Source: Dactylellina haptotyla
Lineage: Eukaryota > Ascomycota > Orbiliomycetes > Orbiliales > Orbiliaceae
NCBI GenBank assembly: GCA_031310005.1
Contig: CM062379.1
Coordinates: 2,356,001-2,420,000 of the forward strand
Direction of reading: 5' to 3'
Length of the DNA stretch: 64,000 nt
Program-made: the position numbers and the translations under genes
The notes under the pieces: model-generated
The model's input: only the letters and a program-made list of their open reading frames with translations
What the model was told of the DNA's origin: nothing
Database searches by the model: none
Part shown: in pieces, positions 1 to 11,444 of the stretch
Layout of the letters: every line of letters begins with the position of its first letter
Numbering within the stretch: position 1 is the stretch's first letter

Positions 1-1141
1 GTGCCGAACTGCGCACGCTACCAAATTATGTTAAGGTCTTAGCCAATTCTTTAAGGCCGATATAAGAGGAGGCATATTTGATAGGAGGAAGATTACAAGG
101 TCTTTGTGAGGCGCAGCATCGGAAGGATCGCAAAGTGATCTCATACTAGTACTTTGCCGCAGCGCGTGTATCAAGATACGTCGAAATGTCTTTGGGAATT
201 GATTCGGCCTCATGCAGGATTATGCGGCTTGAACGTCAGAGAGTTGTTCAAGTTGCCGGGGCAAATGTGTTGTGTGTGCGGCACCTAAAGTTACTGCCGA
301 TTCTCATGCGCGATACACTTCGACATGGGCGATCTCATTTCCACTACTGCCAATTGAACTTGATCGATTTACTAGAGACTCAGCCCTACGACTGTCGGCA
401 GTTCCAGATCCTCGGCTAGAACACTCGGCTCCGAATTCACACCTGTTTTGTTTGTTGAGTGTCGAATCAAATTTCCTGGTTTGCCACCCTTGCAGATCGA
501 TAGCTGAGTACCTTTTGCGCAGGTCTCGCGGAGGAGATAAGCTTATTATCGACTATCCAGTTTAAGAATAACACTGGTATGCAACTGATATTGGTAGCTC
601 TAGGTGCCCAGTAACTTTGTCGGGGAAATATATAGTTCGGGGTACGCGACTGAAACTAGGAGCGGTCGAACCGCGCTCCCGCAGAAGCCGTTTATAAAAC
701 ATCAATGCACTGATCCTAGCAGAAGAGTAGGTCGGTGGCAATATAATCAACTAGGCTGAAGTCATTGGCCATATTAGTCGATACGTCATATGAGTAAGCC
801 TCTACTAACCGACAAGGTTGAACAGATGGTGAGCCCAGCAAGACTAAGTCTCCAGTTGAAGTTGAGCTGTATGTGGTTGCATGCGGTGTTGTCTTGTGGT
901 CCCGATGGCCACAGACGCCTACCTCGTACCTTAGTATACCGATAGCTACAATATTCGACTGAAAAAATCACTATATAACCTGGGCTTCAAACCACACAAC
1001 TGATCAAAAATTCATTCATAGAATCCTCAATCAACGAACCGTACTTACAAATTACCGTATCCACCACCACCTAGTTGCAGTCAGCGCCCCAAGTTTTATA
1101 TTTCATTTTTAATAGCAACTAGCTTCAAAATCGCCACGAAA
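1..1141. other. intergenic, no gene supported
   Basis: Only short chance-length open frames occur on both strands, with no recognisable protein. Positions 1022-1141 stay open in frame with the GH128 start just downstream but contain no ATG. This leaves room for an unseen 5' exon of that gene. Confidence 0.6.
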
Positions 1142-2148
1142 ATGGTTCTCGTCAGAAAGAGATGTCTGGCCTGGGACTGGACTAATACGAGAGATATTCC
1201 TCAACGTATCCAAGGCGTCGACTTTGACGGTCCAATGCACTCTATTAGCAATTGGAATGTTTGGGTATGCCACCACGTTATTTAGTTGAAATGATGGAAT
1301 GTAATAGCCCATTGTATTTTTGCTAATCAAAGAAACAGGAGCCACCAGAACTGAAAGATCGGGCCGTTTTCCGGCCGATGATACATCTACAACCAGAACT
1401 TGAAGGAGATGAATGGAAAATACTCCTCAAATCTGACGCTGACATAGTCCACTATTTCAATGAACCGGAGCGCAATGGCATATCGTGCGACTTTGCAGCG
1501 CAAAAGTGGCACGAACAAGTTGTGCCGGTGCTAAGAAAACAGCATCATAAAAAACTTGTTTCCCCATCGTGCGCTTCCGATCCGGCGGGAACGGCATGGC
1601 TTAAGGACTTTATGCAAAAAGTTCAAGACGAACCGCCAGACTTTATCGGTGTACACTACTACGGTACACATGCTGAAGACGCTAAAAAATTTCTAAAGGG
1701 TATTCACGACGCATATCCAAAACAGCGCATCATCGTCTCCGAGATTGCATCTATCTCCCGTAATAAGAAAAATGTGTACGCTTTCACTCGGAACATGGCA
1801 AATTGGATGGATAAAACGGACTGGATTTTCGAGTATACCTTCTTCGGTTGTATGAGAGCCATGCCTGACGACTTTGTTAGCCCGGAGGCAAGGCTTATGA
1901 CTCAGAAGGGCCAGTTTACAAAGTTAATGAAATTGTTGATGCATGAGCAACCGATCAAAAAAGAACATTCCCAAAAAGCCCAAGCAGCAGAAAAAGATGA
2001 ACCTGGAGCTAAGGGAGCGAATCGGCACCCGGATGAAGAGGAGGAACCAGATGATGAAGATCCAGAAGATGATAAACCGAAGAATAGCCGTACCGGTGCT
2101 GATAAAGACAAAGGGGGCGAAGAAAAAAATCACCATGAAAAGCCTTAA
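1142..2148 (+). CDS. GH128 (Asl1-like) glycoside hydrolase with acidic C-terminal tail
   Basis: Two exons, 1142-1264 and 1339-2148, with a 74-nt intron (gtatgc...aaacag), give 310 residues. The KRCLAWDW start, SNWNVW, HYFNEPERNG (NEP glutamate at about residue 83), FIGVHYYG and IIVSEIASISR (second glutamate at about 176) are the landmarks of the Asl1-like glycosyl hydrolase family (GH128, beta-1,3-glucan-active). The two glutamates are the expected acid/base and nucleophile. The last about 70 residues are a Lys/Glu/Asp-rich low-complexity tail that is not part of the barrel. The family is normally secreted, but this model has no signal peptide. The frame is open upstream without an ATG, so a 5' exon could be missing, or the protein may be intracellular. 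Family call is firm; start is uncertain. Confidence 0.82.
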
Positions 2149-3150
2149 TCACTACAGAGCTGGAAAGGCTTGGATACGAGACAACGTTTATCTAGAGGTT
2201 CGCGATAATACTCTCGGCTTCCTTATGACTGTAGTTATTGCCTTGGTGGGACCTAGCTATCTTGTGGATCCTAAAATAGCCGAATAGCATACCTCAAACT
2301 AAATTATGGACTATAACTATAAAAATATTCTTCTTGGAATCTCTGCAATCCTAGCCTCGATACCAGCTGCAATCCTGTATGTAGGTTAAGATAAGATACA
2401 TGCAAAAGTTTATGTAACATATAATAGAATGCCCATCTGGGATTCTATAGCCCAAAACAGAAATTGCTAGAATAACACAACGACAACGCACAGATACATA
2501 TTAATTGAGATGTAGCCGTGGTCTCACCCCTCGCTTCGGTCATGAGGCTGGTTCCTCCTCGGACAATCCTGGCTTCATTAAACCCGTGGCCCGGATTTTC
2601 AACCAAAGTGGAGTCAGATACCAGCCAATCAATATGCACTATAGCGGGAAATGAATCAAATTTTTTTTAAAAAAAATCGTCAAATCCAAAATTGACGCTT
2701 ATTTGATTTTATTATAATTATTATAATTTTTTTAAAGATGGTTGAAATTTGATGTTCTGTCCAATTTTGGTTTTTTTTCATTTTCGTGTAAAGGGTGGTC
2801 CGTAAAACCCACTGTAACCCGCCAACTCTTTTCCTTTTTTCGCACCTCAGTCGCGGATACTCTGAAGAATTGCTGGATTATATTAAGGCTAGAGAGAAGA
2901 TTGCGGTCGCTTAGAGGGGATGCCTATATTTCTACTAAAACCGGCCGACCCCTGTCTGGCTGTGTGCGCCTCTCCTCTGTCCCAATTTAATAGGTTGTGT
3001 CATGGCAGAAGACTTAAATCGATTTAGACCAAAAATCTTTCATTGCACTATTCACCACCGAGCAAGCATCGCGATCGACTCGTGGGAGGAAGGGAACAAA
3101 GAAGCTTAGCAAACATATCTACATAGCTAGATAGCACTTGCATCCCTATC
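2149..3150. other. intergenic, AT-rich patch
   Basis: No gene seen. About 2660-2735 is strongly AT-rich, with homopolymer T and A runs and a TTATAATTATTATAATT stretch. The rest probably holds the GH128 3' end and the promoter of the next small gene. Confidence 0.5.
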
Positions 3151-3501
3151 ATGCTTCGCCCAGCGTCTACCTACTGCTACGGCCGCGGCCCTCTCACCAC
3201 CACTAGGTCCGTCCTTGCTAGCCTGAGTTCAAGACGCCGCAACACATCTACCATCCCCAAGTATCACCAATTCTCATCAGACCATAGCCGAAGGCGCGAT
3301 GACAGTACCACTAGTAAAACATCTCAGCCACCGAGGACAAATACAACTGATAGCATATTAGACCCAGAAAAGCTCAAAGGGCCGGGCGGCCTAACCATAT
3401 CACAAGTCCATAGATTGGTTCAGAGGAGTGTCGCAAGAGATAAGGAAGCGCTTCCAAAGAAAGCATCAACTCAGAACCAGGATCCCTCGAGCAAAAAATA
3501 A
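3151..3501 (+). CDS. hypothetical small protein, putative mitochondrial presequence
   Basis: Single-exon frame of 116 residues that I do not recognise. The first about 45 residues are rich in Arg, Ser and Thr and nearly free of acids (MLRPAS..., SSRRRNTST), as expected of a mitochondrial targeting sequence. The C-terminal half is charged and has a predicted-helical GGLTISQVHRLVQRSVARDK segment. A run of A and T follows the stop at once. It lies tail-to-tail with the lectin-GH5 gene, about 180 bp away. A real gene is plausible from composition and isolation, but no domain supports it. Confidence 0.45.
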   Translation: MLRPASTYCYGRGPLTTTRSVLASLSSRRRNTSTIPKYHQFSSDHSRRRDDSTTSKTSQPPRTNTTDSILDPEKLKGPGGLTISQVHRLVQRSVARDKEALPKKASTQNQDPSSKK

Positions 3502-3679
3502 AGAAAAAAATATATAAATGGTTTTTATTGTATATCCTGCATTGTGGGGCCCATAAGAAGAATGATTGCAATGCTTTTAACGAAAATGGAAAGACACATT
3601 CGACTAACACGGTTTTATATTATACATTGGATGAATACAGCTCTCCTCACCTTTCTCCTCCAAACCATTTTAGTCGAAC

Positions 3680-5851
3680 TCATAAACGAACCTCCCATAC
3701 GCCATCGACACCCCCTGGTAAAGACCAAACTTGGTTCGGTTGTCGGTTTCCGCATGCATATGCCAACAATTTTGTACCATCCTTATAACTGGAAGCATCA
3801 ATGTCAATACAAAGCCCCGATACGGTGTTGACAATGTTGCCAGTGAGTGTCGTTGTCCATTTTTGGGACGCCTTTGCATCTTGACAGGTATTGAGAACTA
3901 CATCAAAGTATTTGCCATTAGAACCATTAGACTTGGTATCAAGACAATACTCGTTAGAGGCATGGTCCTGGTCGAATGCAAGCTGAATTGTTCCTTTCTT
4001 AAATTTCCAAACTTGGTTCCAGTCTGAGCTACATTTGAATAAAATCACTGGGTTATTCTATAGCAATATACGAAGTTAGACAAAATACTTTTCGCGATAT
4101 TATGGTCACTAAGTCATCTTACCGGAAGCACAGTTGCGTTGAAAACATCCACGCATTTCCCACCTGAAGCCGAATTTGAGATAGTCCCGGTAGGAAACAA
4201 AGGTTGAACGCTGGCCAAGATAGTTTTCGCATTAACGGCTTTATCCGTATAGCGTAATTGTATAACGTTTTCATTCTCCATCTTCCAAGTAATCGCGTCA
4301 GGAGGATTAGAGATCACCCTGATCCCATCTGGGTAATACGACTTTGGCGAGATTCGGATAAGAGTCGGTGCAGTGATGAGTGTTTTAGCTAGCCAGGAGA
4401 CCCAGTACTTCCCAGTAGCATCTTCGAAGTAGGATGTTTGAGTCACGCCTGCTGTAGCTTCTGCGTATGTACGAGCGTAAATTAATGCCAACTTCGGGTC
4501 AGGCGCTCCTGTTCTATCAAATACTTCCTCATACGCCCAAGCCGTCCACGATTGAAGATACTTGTCAGCCTGCCTAGTAGTCTCAAGAGATGCTGCGCGA
4601 GTCCCAGCGTCGTTGCCCCATAATTGGAACTCGCTGAGAAACCCCGTAGTCCGAAGTCGAGTCGCGTCCTTAATCCGGTTTTTGATTGTATCTTCTATAC
4701 TCCCAAGCTGAGGTGGTTTATAGTAGTGATATGAATGTGCAGTTTTAGAGCCATCTCCACCAGGAACATTGTTGAAACCGGACAAAATATCATACGTTGA
4801 ACCTTCAAACATCACGATTGTGGTATCATCTACTTCTCTGATAGCCGTGTTACCTTTATTCCAAAGAGGTTCCATGCTCTCCCGATCGCCTACACCAGGT
4901 ACCAACAAGAGAGGGTTGGCCATATGGTCGCCCACCCACGGTTCTACAAGACAGTTAGTTAATCTGAAACGGCAAAGTTTCTGCAGAGATCCCCCTCCAT
5001 ACCATTCATGAGGTCATATCCCATTACTCCCTCAAAACTACCATAGTTCTTCGCAACGGTCTTCCAATAAGCAGCCCAGGCGTCGCCGAGGTTATCGTAG
5101 TTGTTATATAACCTCCCGAACGCATTTCCGACGGCGTAGTCCAGATAAGATACGGCCCAATCAATGGAGTTGCAATCCGCATCCGAAGGAACGCCCTGCG
5201 AGTTAACCACAAAGGGGGCTTTCTGAGGATATGGCATCCGATGGCTTTCTATAACCCAATCCTTCTTAACGAACCACTACACAATATGAATCATTGTTAT
5301 TAGCAGCTTCCTTCATCTACTCCACGAATATATCTCCGTTTTATAGGTCTTACGAGAGGTGCACCGTGTCCGCAAATCTGAGCAGCCCAAACATCTTGAT
5401 GTTGGTCAATCATTGTATAGATACCATTATCCTGGAATTTTTGTATAATTTTACGCGTAACATCTAGGTATGTTTCGTTGTATTTGCCTCGCTCAGGCTC
5501 TACGCCAGCCCAGTGTACACCTAAATTTCGGGATTCATTAACGATATCCGGGGGTCATACATACATAGACAAAAGAACCTTACCAAGTCGGACTACATTG
5601 ATGTTCATATCCTTCAGATATTGGATATCTCTATCGACAACCGAGTATCCAGGCGTGAAGTTTACGATGTCCTCATGCCATGGGAACTTCTTTTTTACCA
5701 TATTCGTTCCATGGAAATGACGAGATCGACCTTTTGAATCGATGAATTGCTGGCTAGCAACATCCACTCTTACAATCTTAGATAGATCTGCTAGAGCAAG
5801 AGAAGCCAAGAAGAAAACCACGACGGCGGTGGAGGTAGAAAACCTCCTCAT
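3680..5851 (-). CDS. secreted endoglycoceramidase-like GH5 glycosidase with C-terminal ricin-B lectin domain
   Basis: Five exons (5851-5584, 5520-5354, 5276-5003, 4943-4123, 4057-3680) join into 635 residues. A signal peptide spans residues 1-21 (VVVFFLASLALA). The GH5 barrel has NVVRLGVHWAGVEPERG, IYTMIDQHQDVW, GYDLMNEPW and FLSEF, the pattern of endoglycoceramidase-type GH5 enzymes that cleave the glycan from glycosylceramides. The acid/base Glu237 codon is created by splicing (AAT G|AA CCG); the nucleophile is Glu341. The last about 140 residues (KCVDVFN, QVWKF, SGLCIDID, NQVWSL) form a beta-trefoil with QxW repeats, probably binding sugar. Introns of 59-77 nt have good branch points. Export to the medium or wall is likely. 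Exact substrate is inferred from family only. Confidence 0.88.
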
Positions 5852-7017
5852 TTCGACGATATGATTGATGTAAACGCTGCTTTCTGAAAGGGGTATTACA
5901 CCCAGAGAAAAATACAGCCGAGATACTTCGATATGATAGAACCTAAGTATTTATACTTCTATACATCCATGTGAAATCTTAAATTCCCGACCTTTTTTTT
6001 TTTTTGCGCCGATGATATACGTATACTCCGTCTGTAGACAGCGGCTGTCGCCGTGCATGCTCCTTGGCGACTCATGGGAGGGCGCACATAACTATTAAGG
6101 AAAGACGCACGATCCCTGCGCCATTAGGCAACTATCAGTTCAGGGCGTATTTTCTTGATTCTGCTTGAAAACCTATCTGTTCTCGGAACGTGGAGGAGGC
6201 ATGAGGTCTCGTGGTCTCGATTGCTGTGCTTTACCCCGGATCCAAAGTGTCAATCTTAGACAATCAAAGGCGTTCCCAGACCCGGTTTCGTTATCTTTAG
6301 CGGTTCTATACTCCTTTCGTGCGGAATCTCAAGCGACAGGAGAAGAAAAAAGTGAAACATGCGATACCGTGTATGAATCAGTGTATACGAGTCGCCAATA
6401 CCCCAGGGGGCTCGCTACTTCAAGAGTTTCTGCATTAGGTCGTTGACCCCCATAGGTGGCACTCCTTGAGTTTTCTCCTAGAGACCAACATGAAATATAG
6501 CACCGGAGGGGAGTCCCTCGGCCAGGCTTTGAAGTTTCCTACCACCCTAAGAATTTGACTCGAATATCACTTCAATGTCATTACCTAGGCACTTTTTATG
6601 GCCACAGCATATTAGCAATCTTGAAGTTAGATATTCGATTTGAATCAGATGAAGTATCTCGTAATACCATAAGTTGTCGTGATAGACCAAACCAAGATAG
6701 GCAGCTGGCTATTTCCCCGCACTCAACCGATAGTGTTCCACGTCATTGTACAGGGGTGCCGGAGACTCACCAGTAGATTAGAAGAGAAAACATCATACAT
6801 AATCTTATTCTTTAATATTTATATCTAGCAGGATTTTAGGCCCTATCATCCAACGAGGCAGTTTAGAGCCTGCTCGCTGGCTATGACCGATATCCAAATT
6901 TCCAAATGAGAAGGCTCGTGGTATCGATTTATCAATTCTCCAAACTCCTAATCCTAATATACATTCTAGCTGAGCCTCAAAGAAAGAAAATAAAGAACAA
7001 AGAAACATTATACAAGC
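5852..7017. other. intergenic, no gene supported
   Basis: Promoter side of the GH5-lectin gene and 3' side of the methyltransferase gene. A T13 homopolymer lies at about 5993-6005. A 93-codon open frame at 6165-6446 has unremarkable composition and no family resemblance, so it is not called. Confidence 0.55.
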
Positions 7018-8028
7018 CTATTTCCGTCTCCAACCACTGATCATATCAGTATCCTTCCCTGCCGGCAGATACCTGGTCGGCTTGTCATGGTGTATGCGCT
7101 CAAAGCCTACAGTTTCTAATAGGCCAATGTAAGTTTCAGACCTAATAGCCCATGGTGGACCCGGAAGATCATATGCCTTGTAGAGCGGAAACTCAAGGCA
7201 AATCAATACACCACCCGGCTTTATAAGTGATGCAACTCGCTCCGCCCATTGCTCGCGAAGACCCTTGGCTGGATCAAGAGCAACCATAAATGTATAATCA
7301 TACACAATATCGAACTGCTTTGTCTCGAGGCGGTCCAACCACTCATTTGAAAAGAAATCGCCTGTGATGTAGTTTCTAGTACCTGGCGATGGAGGCGGTG
7401 GTAGTGTGTCTCCATGTTCCCTAGCTATTTCTGTTGCGGACTCTACGAGTTCAAGTCCGTAGGCTTGAATTCCAAGAGCTGCGAAAAGATTGACATCGTG
7501 TCCTCGCCCGCAACCGGGAACGAGGGCTGTTAAGGGCTCAGAACTGGGCTGTATTATCTCCGAGTGATCTTTGAGGAAGTCGACGAGGGATGGCGAAGCC
7601 TCGCCCCGATCCCAGCTTTAGAAAGAGAGATAGATTAGAATCAATGTCGATAGTTAATAAAAATTGTAGTTTATGCTTACTAGTGATAAGTGCCCTTGTT
7701 CCAGAGATCTTTCCATACACCTTGATGTTCTCCTTTGGAGCTAGATAGACATATCATTAGCTAAAGTTCTTTCGAGTACAGGATAATATCGATGTAATAG
7801 TAGAGAATTTGCTACTTACATAGCGAACAAGTCTTGGAAGGACATCTTTGGAGGCGGCGGTGGAGGAAGAATATTCGCCATAGCTGATGGATCGGTTTGG
7901 TATGTCGAAAGGGAGGGATTGTTATTTAATCTCGTGCCAGAAACAGCACGTCTGGTTTGTAATAGTTGGGAAGGTTTGATATATGATGCTGGTCGTTTAG
8001 ATGCTGTTCGTCTTATTAAGTTGCTCAT
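7018..8028 (-). CDS. TPMT-family S-adenosylmethionine thiol methyltransferase
   Basis: Three exons (8028-7820, 7740-7681, 7615-7018) encode 288 residues. The joined exons give WKDLWNKGTYHYWDRG, then the SAM-binding LVPGCGRGHDVNLFA loop, a GLEL acidic strand end, GDFF, FDIVYDYTF and KPGGVLICLEFP. This is the order of the thiopurine/thiol S-methyltransferase family, which in fungi methylates small thiols, selenols or halides. The first about 49 residues (MSNLIRRTASKRP..., Arg/Ser/Thr-rich) resemble a mitochondrial presequence. An in-frame second ATG at 7881-7879 (MANILPPPPPP) would give a shorter cytosolic form starting close to the usual family start. Both ATGs have G at -3. Introns are 79 and 65 nt. 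Substrate cannot be told from sequence. Confidence 0.87.
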
Positions 8029-10241
8029 GGCGTATACGTAAAATTTTAAAATTCTAGATATATAGAGAGATATCTTGTTTCAAGAATAAACTGCTGCTTG
8101 AAGAATCGAATGTTGGGAATGCGAGGAGAAGGCATCCTCTACTTATAGACAACGAGGTTTCTAACCAAGAGACAATTCTAATACCTATTTCCATTCTATG
8201 ATTCAGAGTCCCATACTATTGAAACCAAAAATAAATATCGTGCGAGAAACCCTGTCTACTCACACTCGTCCTTGTCCTGTGGCGCCTAAGTAATTTACGA
8301 GTGCTTGAACGACCTTCAAACAAGCCAACGCTCAAAGCTCTCAAGCACAACCCCATGTCTAATCGCATTCGGACGCAGAGAGATCCTAGCAATTCGGTCA
8401 TCCCGATAGGGCAAGGTTTGGTGCACGACCGTTATTCCCAGCTGTCACCCACCCACGCATGGAGACTTTTCTTGCAACACATTGGACGATAACCAAAAGG
8501 ATTAAAATGTGGCGTGGGGCCGCTGCATGTTTTCTGGTGAACATGACCGGGGCTCTCGTGTCCAGCACTTCGGTTCTTGTTATCTGTCACTTTGATGCGT
8601 TAAATATGCAAATCCGGAGCTGAAACTCACCAACTGGGGAATGGTAGCCCGAAACACCAAGGCACTTATCGGCTCTGGCGGTGTGGCTATGATCTGTAGC
8701 GGTATTTTTTCGCGACACAGCACCCTAACACTTACGTATTCCTGCAGATTGGTATCTAGACGGAAGCGAACAATTCGGAAACTAATGCTCTTTACATTTG
8801 GGAAATTAATAGCAACACGCCAGATCTATAGCGAAAGACACGAGATCCATGCGAAACGAAGATGTGGGAGAACCTGTGTTGGCTATAGCATAACCAATAC
8901 AATGTGATATACCTATCCCCACACAACCTGTTGGCGTGGTCACCAGGGTCACAATGAATTACCTAAACAGGTTCAAATAAGGAGGAGTGATGTGGTGTTT
9001 GGCTGGTATTCAATTCACTCACAGTCGGATACGCCGGGACGAATAATCCAAAGAAAAGCCGTTAAGTCGTTTGACGTCCCTCAGAGTGCCACGACAGGTA
9101 CTTCCCCACAGTATCCAGTTGAGTTAGTGTTTTGCGTACAAGATCCTCGTACCTATTGATCATTTCTTATCAGCAAGTCTGCAAACTCAATAATTCTAGC
9201 CGGCATTTCTAGATTTAGTAAATATATGAAGTTGAGTTAGATAGATTGTGACAAAGTTTTTTCTTAGAAAATGAAATGATTCGGGGTTGACACCCCACAT
9301 ATCAATCAATCCAATTCCACCAGTAGTCCGAAATCAGCAACTATCGACTGATAAATGGACATTGATCGATATTCCTGGGCCTTATTTTATGGCGAATCTT
9401 TTTCGCGGATAAAATACTGGCAAGTAAATTTTTGAAACCAGAACCCTTCAAAATCACACCTGATGAGGCATTCCCTTCCAAAGACTATGAGTTTTTTTTA
9501 CAATTCATTGATTTAGGTGTTAAGTACCTCCATTAAAAGCGTTTAAATTGGTTGCTACAAAGGATCGTAAGAAAATATAATAGGTTTTAGAGTTAGTTAC
9601 GGCTTGAAATTTATATATATTAAAAAAGTGGGTATTGAGAGGTTGCTCTCAATACAGTTATATGCAGCTAATTCCAATATTTCGGCTATTCTACAAATAT
9701 AATTTGCCAGAAATGGTTCATTTGGTGAAATCTTGCCTGAACGAAATTTCTATTGCAGAGAATGCCAGTAACCACCTTAGATGGCAGCTTTCATATTCTG
9801 GTTACTCGGCTTCCGTGTGTTGTTAGCAGCGGGCTCTGGCGAGACAGTTTTCGCGCTACTCTTGGCGTAGCAGTTAGATTTACTATTAACAATCCAACCA
9901 AACATCGGCACTACCACCGTCGAATTTGAAATAGGAGCCGCTACAAATCCGATTCTCGGTGTGCAGCGAGCATAATTCTCTCATGGAAAGTTGTTTTGGC
10001 TCAGAATCCAAGAAAATGCCAATACTGCCAAGTTCAAGCCGACTCGATCCATGATCCCGCGAAACCCTCTTCGTCAAGAGGCTGAAGCTGTTTTCTTGTC
10101 GCTCCTAAATTTATGTGAAGAATAGAACATTTCTACGACTCTATAGCGAAATGATCCTACCCTCGAATTCTCTTCTATTCAACGGTTCTCTCAAGTGATA
10201 GAGTCTGTCCTAGGGGTCCTGTAACCCGAATCCGCACCAAA
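8029..10241. other. intergenic, no gene supported
   Basis: About 2.2 kb with only short open frames, the longest 88 codons at 8641-8907 with no recognisable motif. AT-rich around 9230-9700. No repeat, tRNA or transposon signature was seen. Confidence 0.55.
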
Positions 10242-11444
10242 TTGTCAAAAATGGATCCAAGAATGTCGCTATTCACGCCTGTTCTTGTCCTCTGGATCGC
10301 TATTTTCCAGCTCGCGCCTCACGCCACCTCTCAGGCAACTGCCTACTGGTCTGTGAACGACACATCTATCGAAATTGGAACCTTTCATTTCAACCAGCTG
10401 GAACCCTCACAGGGTTCACGCCTCCAGCGAGCTGCAACTTCGGGATCGTATTTGCAGCATATCCCCAACCCTTAACACAAACCAATAAGCTTCACGACAA
10501 CACTAGCATCTTACCATAGTATAGGATGCCACACTGCTGCGGACAGGGCTTGCTGCCCGCCCAATTGGAACACGCAAATGTACTACTCGGGACCGAACTG
10601 TCCGCCAGGTTATAGCATGATGCCTCAACTGTTGACTACGACCTACTCGTACTCAAACGGGGAGTATTACACCAACATTATTCACCTTGGCTCTAGTACC
10701 GCAACTGCTTGGCCGTGTTGCCCTTCGTAAGTTCCTTCATCTGTTCATTCTACTATACCCCCCGCTGCACTGCTGCTACATGGATAGAGGGAAGAAGGCC
10801 GTTCGCACTAACAGAAATATGTCATATCTTGCACAGAGTCGTCTTCGATTTTCCAGTGGGTATCACATCGGGTACCCGGACGGCGAATGTAATGCACACA
10901 GCAGACCTATTCATTCCGAGCGTGAGTCGCTCGACATCAAAATACCCACGATGCAGCTACGACCAGAGTGGTGTTGGGGAGACCTATACCCAGGGTGGCA
11001 CAGTACATCTTGTCTTTCATCAATATGTTGCAAACCCGATCTATGTTTTTGGTGCCCGAACAGGTGACGGCGGTGCGCAGGTTACTGCACCTGCAACGTC
11101 TGCAACATCGGCCCCAGTCAGTCCTGGATCGAGCGTCCAGTCCACTTCGGCTACCAATACGGGCGTACAGTCGCCAGAACTAACTAGTTCTGGTGAGGCA
11201 GGACTTCAATATCTGGATTGTCGACAGGTGCCAATGCGGGCATTGGTGCCGGGGCAGGTGTGGTCGCGATAACAATAATTGGATATATTATATATATCGC
11301 TTTAGAAATAACCGAAACACTGCCTCATTGGCCGAGGTAACGCCGACTTCTCACAATCCGGGTGTGGAGCCGGGTATGGGAGATAATCCAGGCAACTTTG
11401 GAGGAATTGAGGATTTTTCGGATCATAAACAGGCCAGAGTATAG
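10242..11444 (+). pseudogene. decayed fungal cell-surface glycoprotein gene (signal peptide, CCP motifs, one membrane span)
   Basis: Parts appear in the expected order for a fungal surface protein with Cys-rich ectodomain. They are a signal peptide (LFTPVLVLWIAIFQLAPHATS), an AYWSVND start, LTGFTPPASC, GCHTAADRACCPPNW, YYSGPNCPPGYS, TAWPCCPS, a Ser/Thr/Pro-rich stalk, GLSTGANAGIGAGAG followed by a membrane span, and a cytosolic tail ending SDHKQARV at 11444. They do not lie in one frame. One plausible intron (10730 GTAAGT to about 10860) explains one change. Changes near 10395, 10515, 11200 and at the AT repeat near 11290 have no matching splice sites. I therefore read it as a pseudogene with about four indels, or less likely a locus with assembly errors. 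Neighbouring genes are intact, which argues against general error. Confidence 0.6.

Noticed and set aside
4944-5276. Apparent loss of the catalytic acid/base Glu (Asn-Gly instead of Asn-Glu-Pro) in the GH5 gene
   Set aside because: The Gly is intron sequence. Splicing at 5003/4943 restores NEP with an intact Glu.
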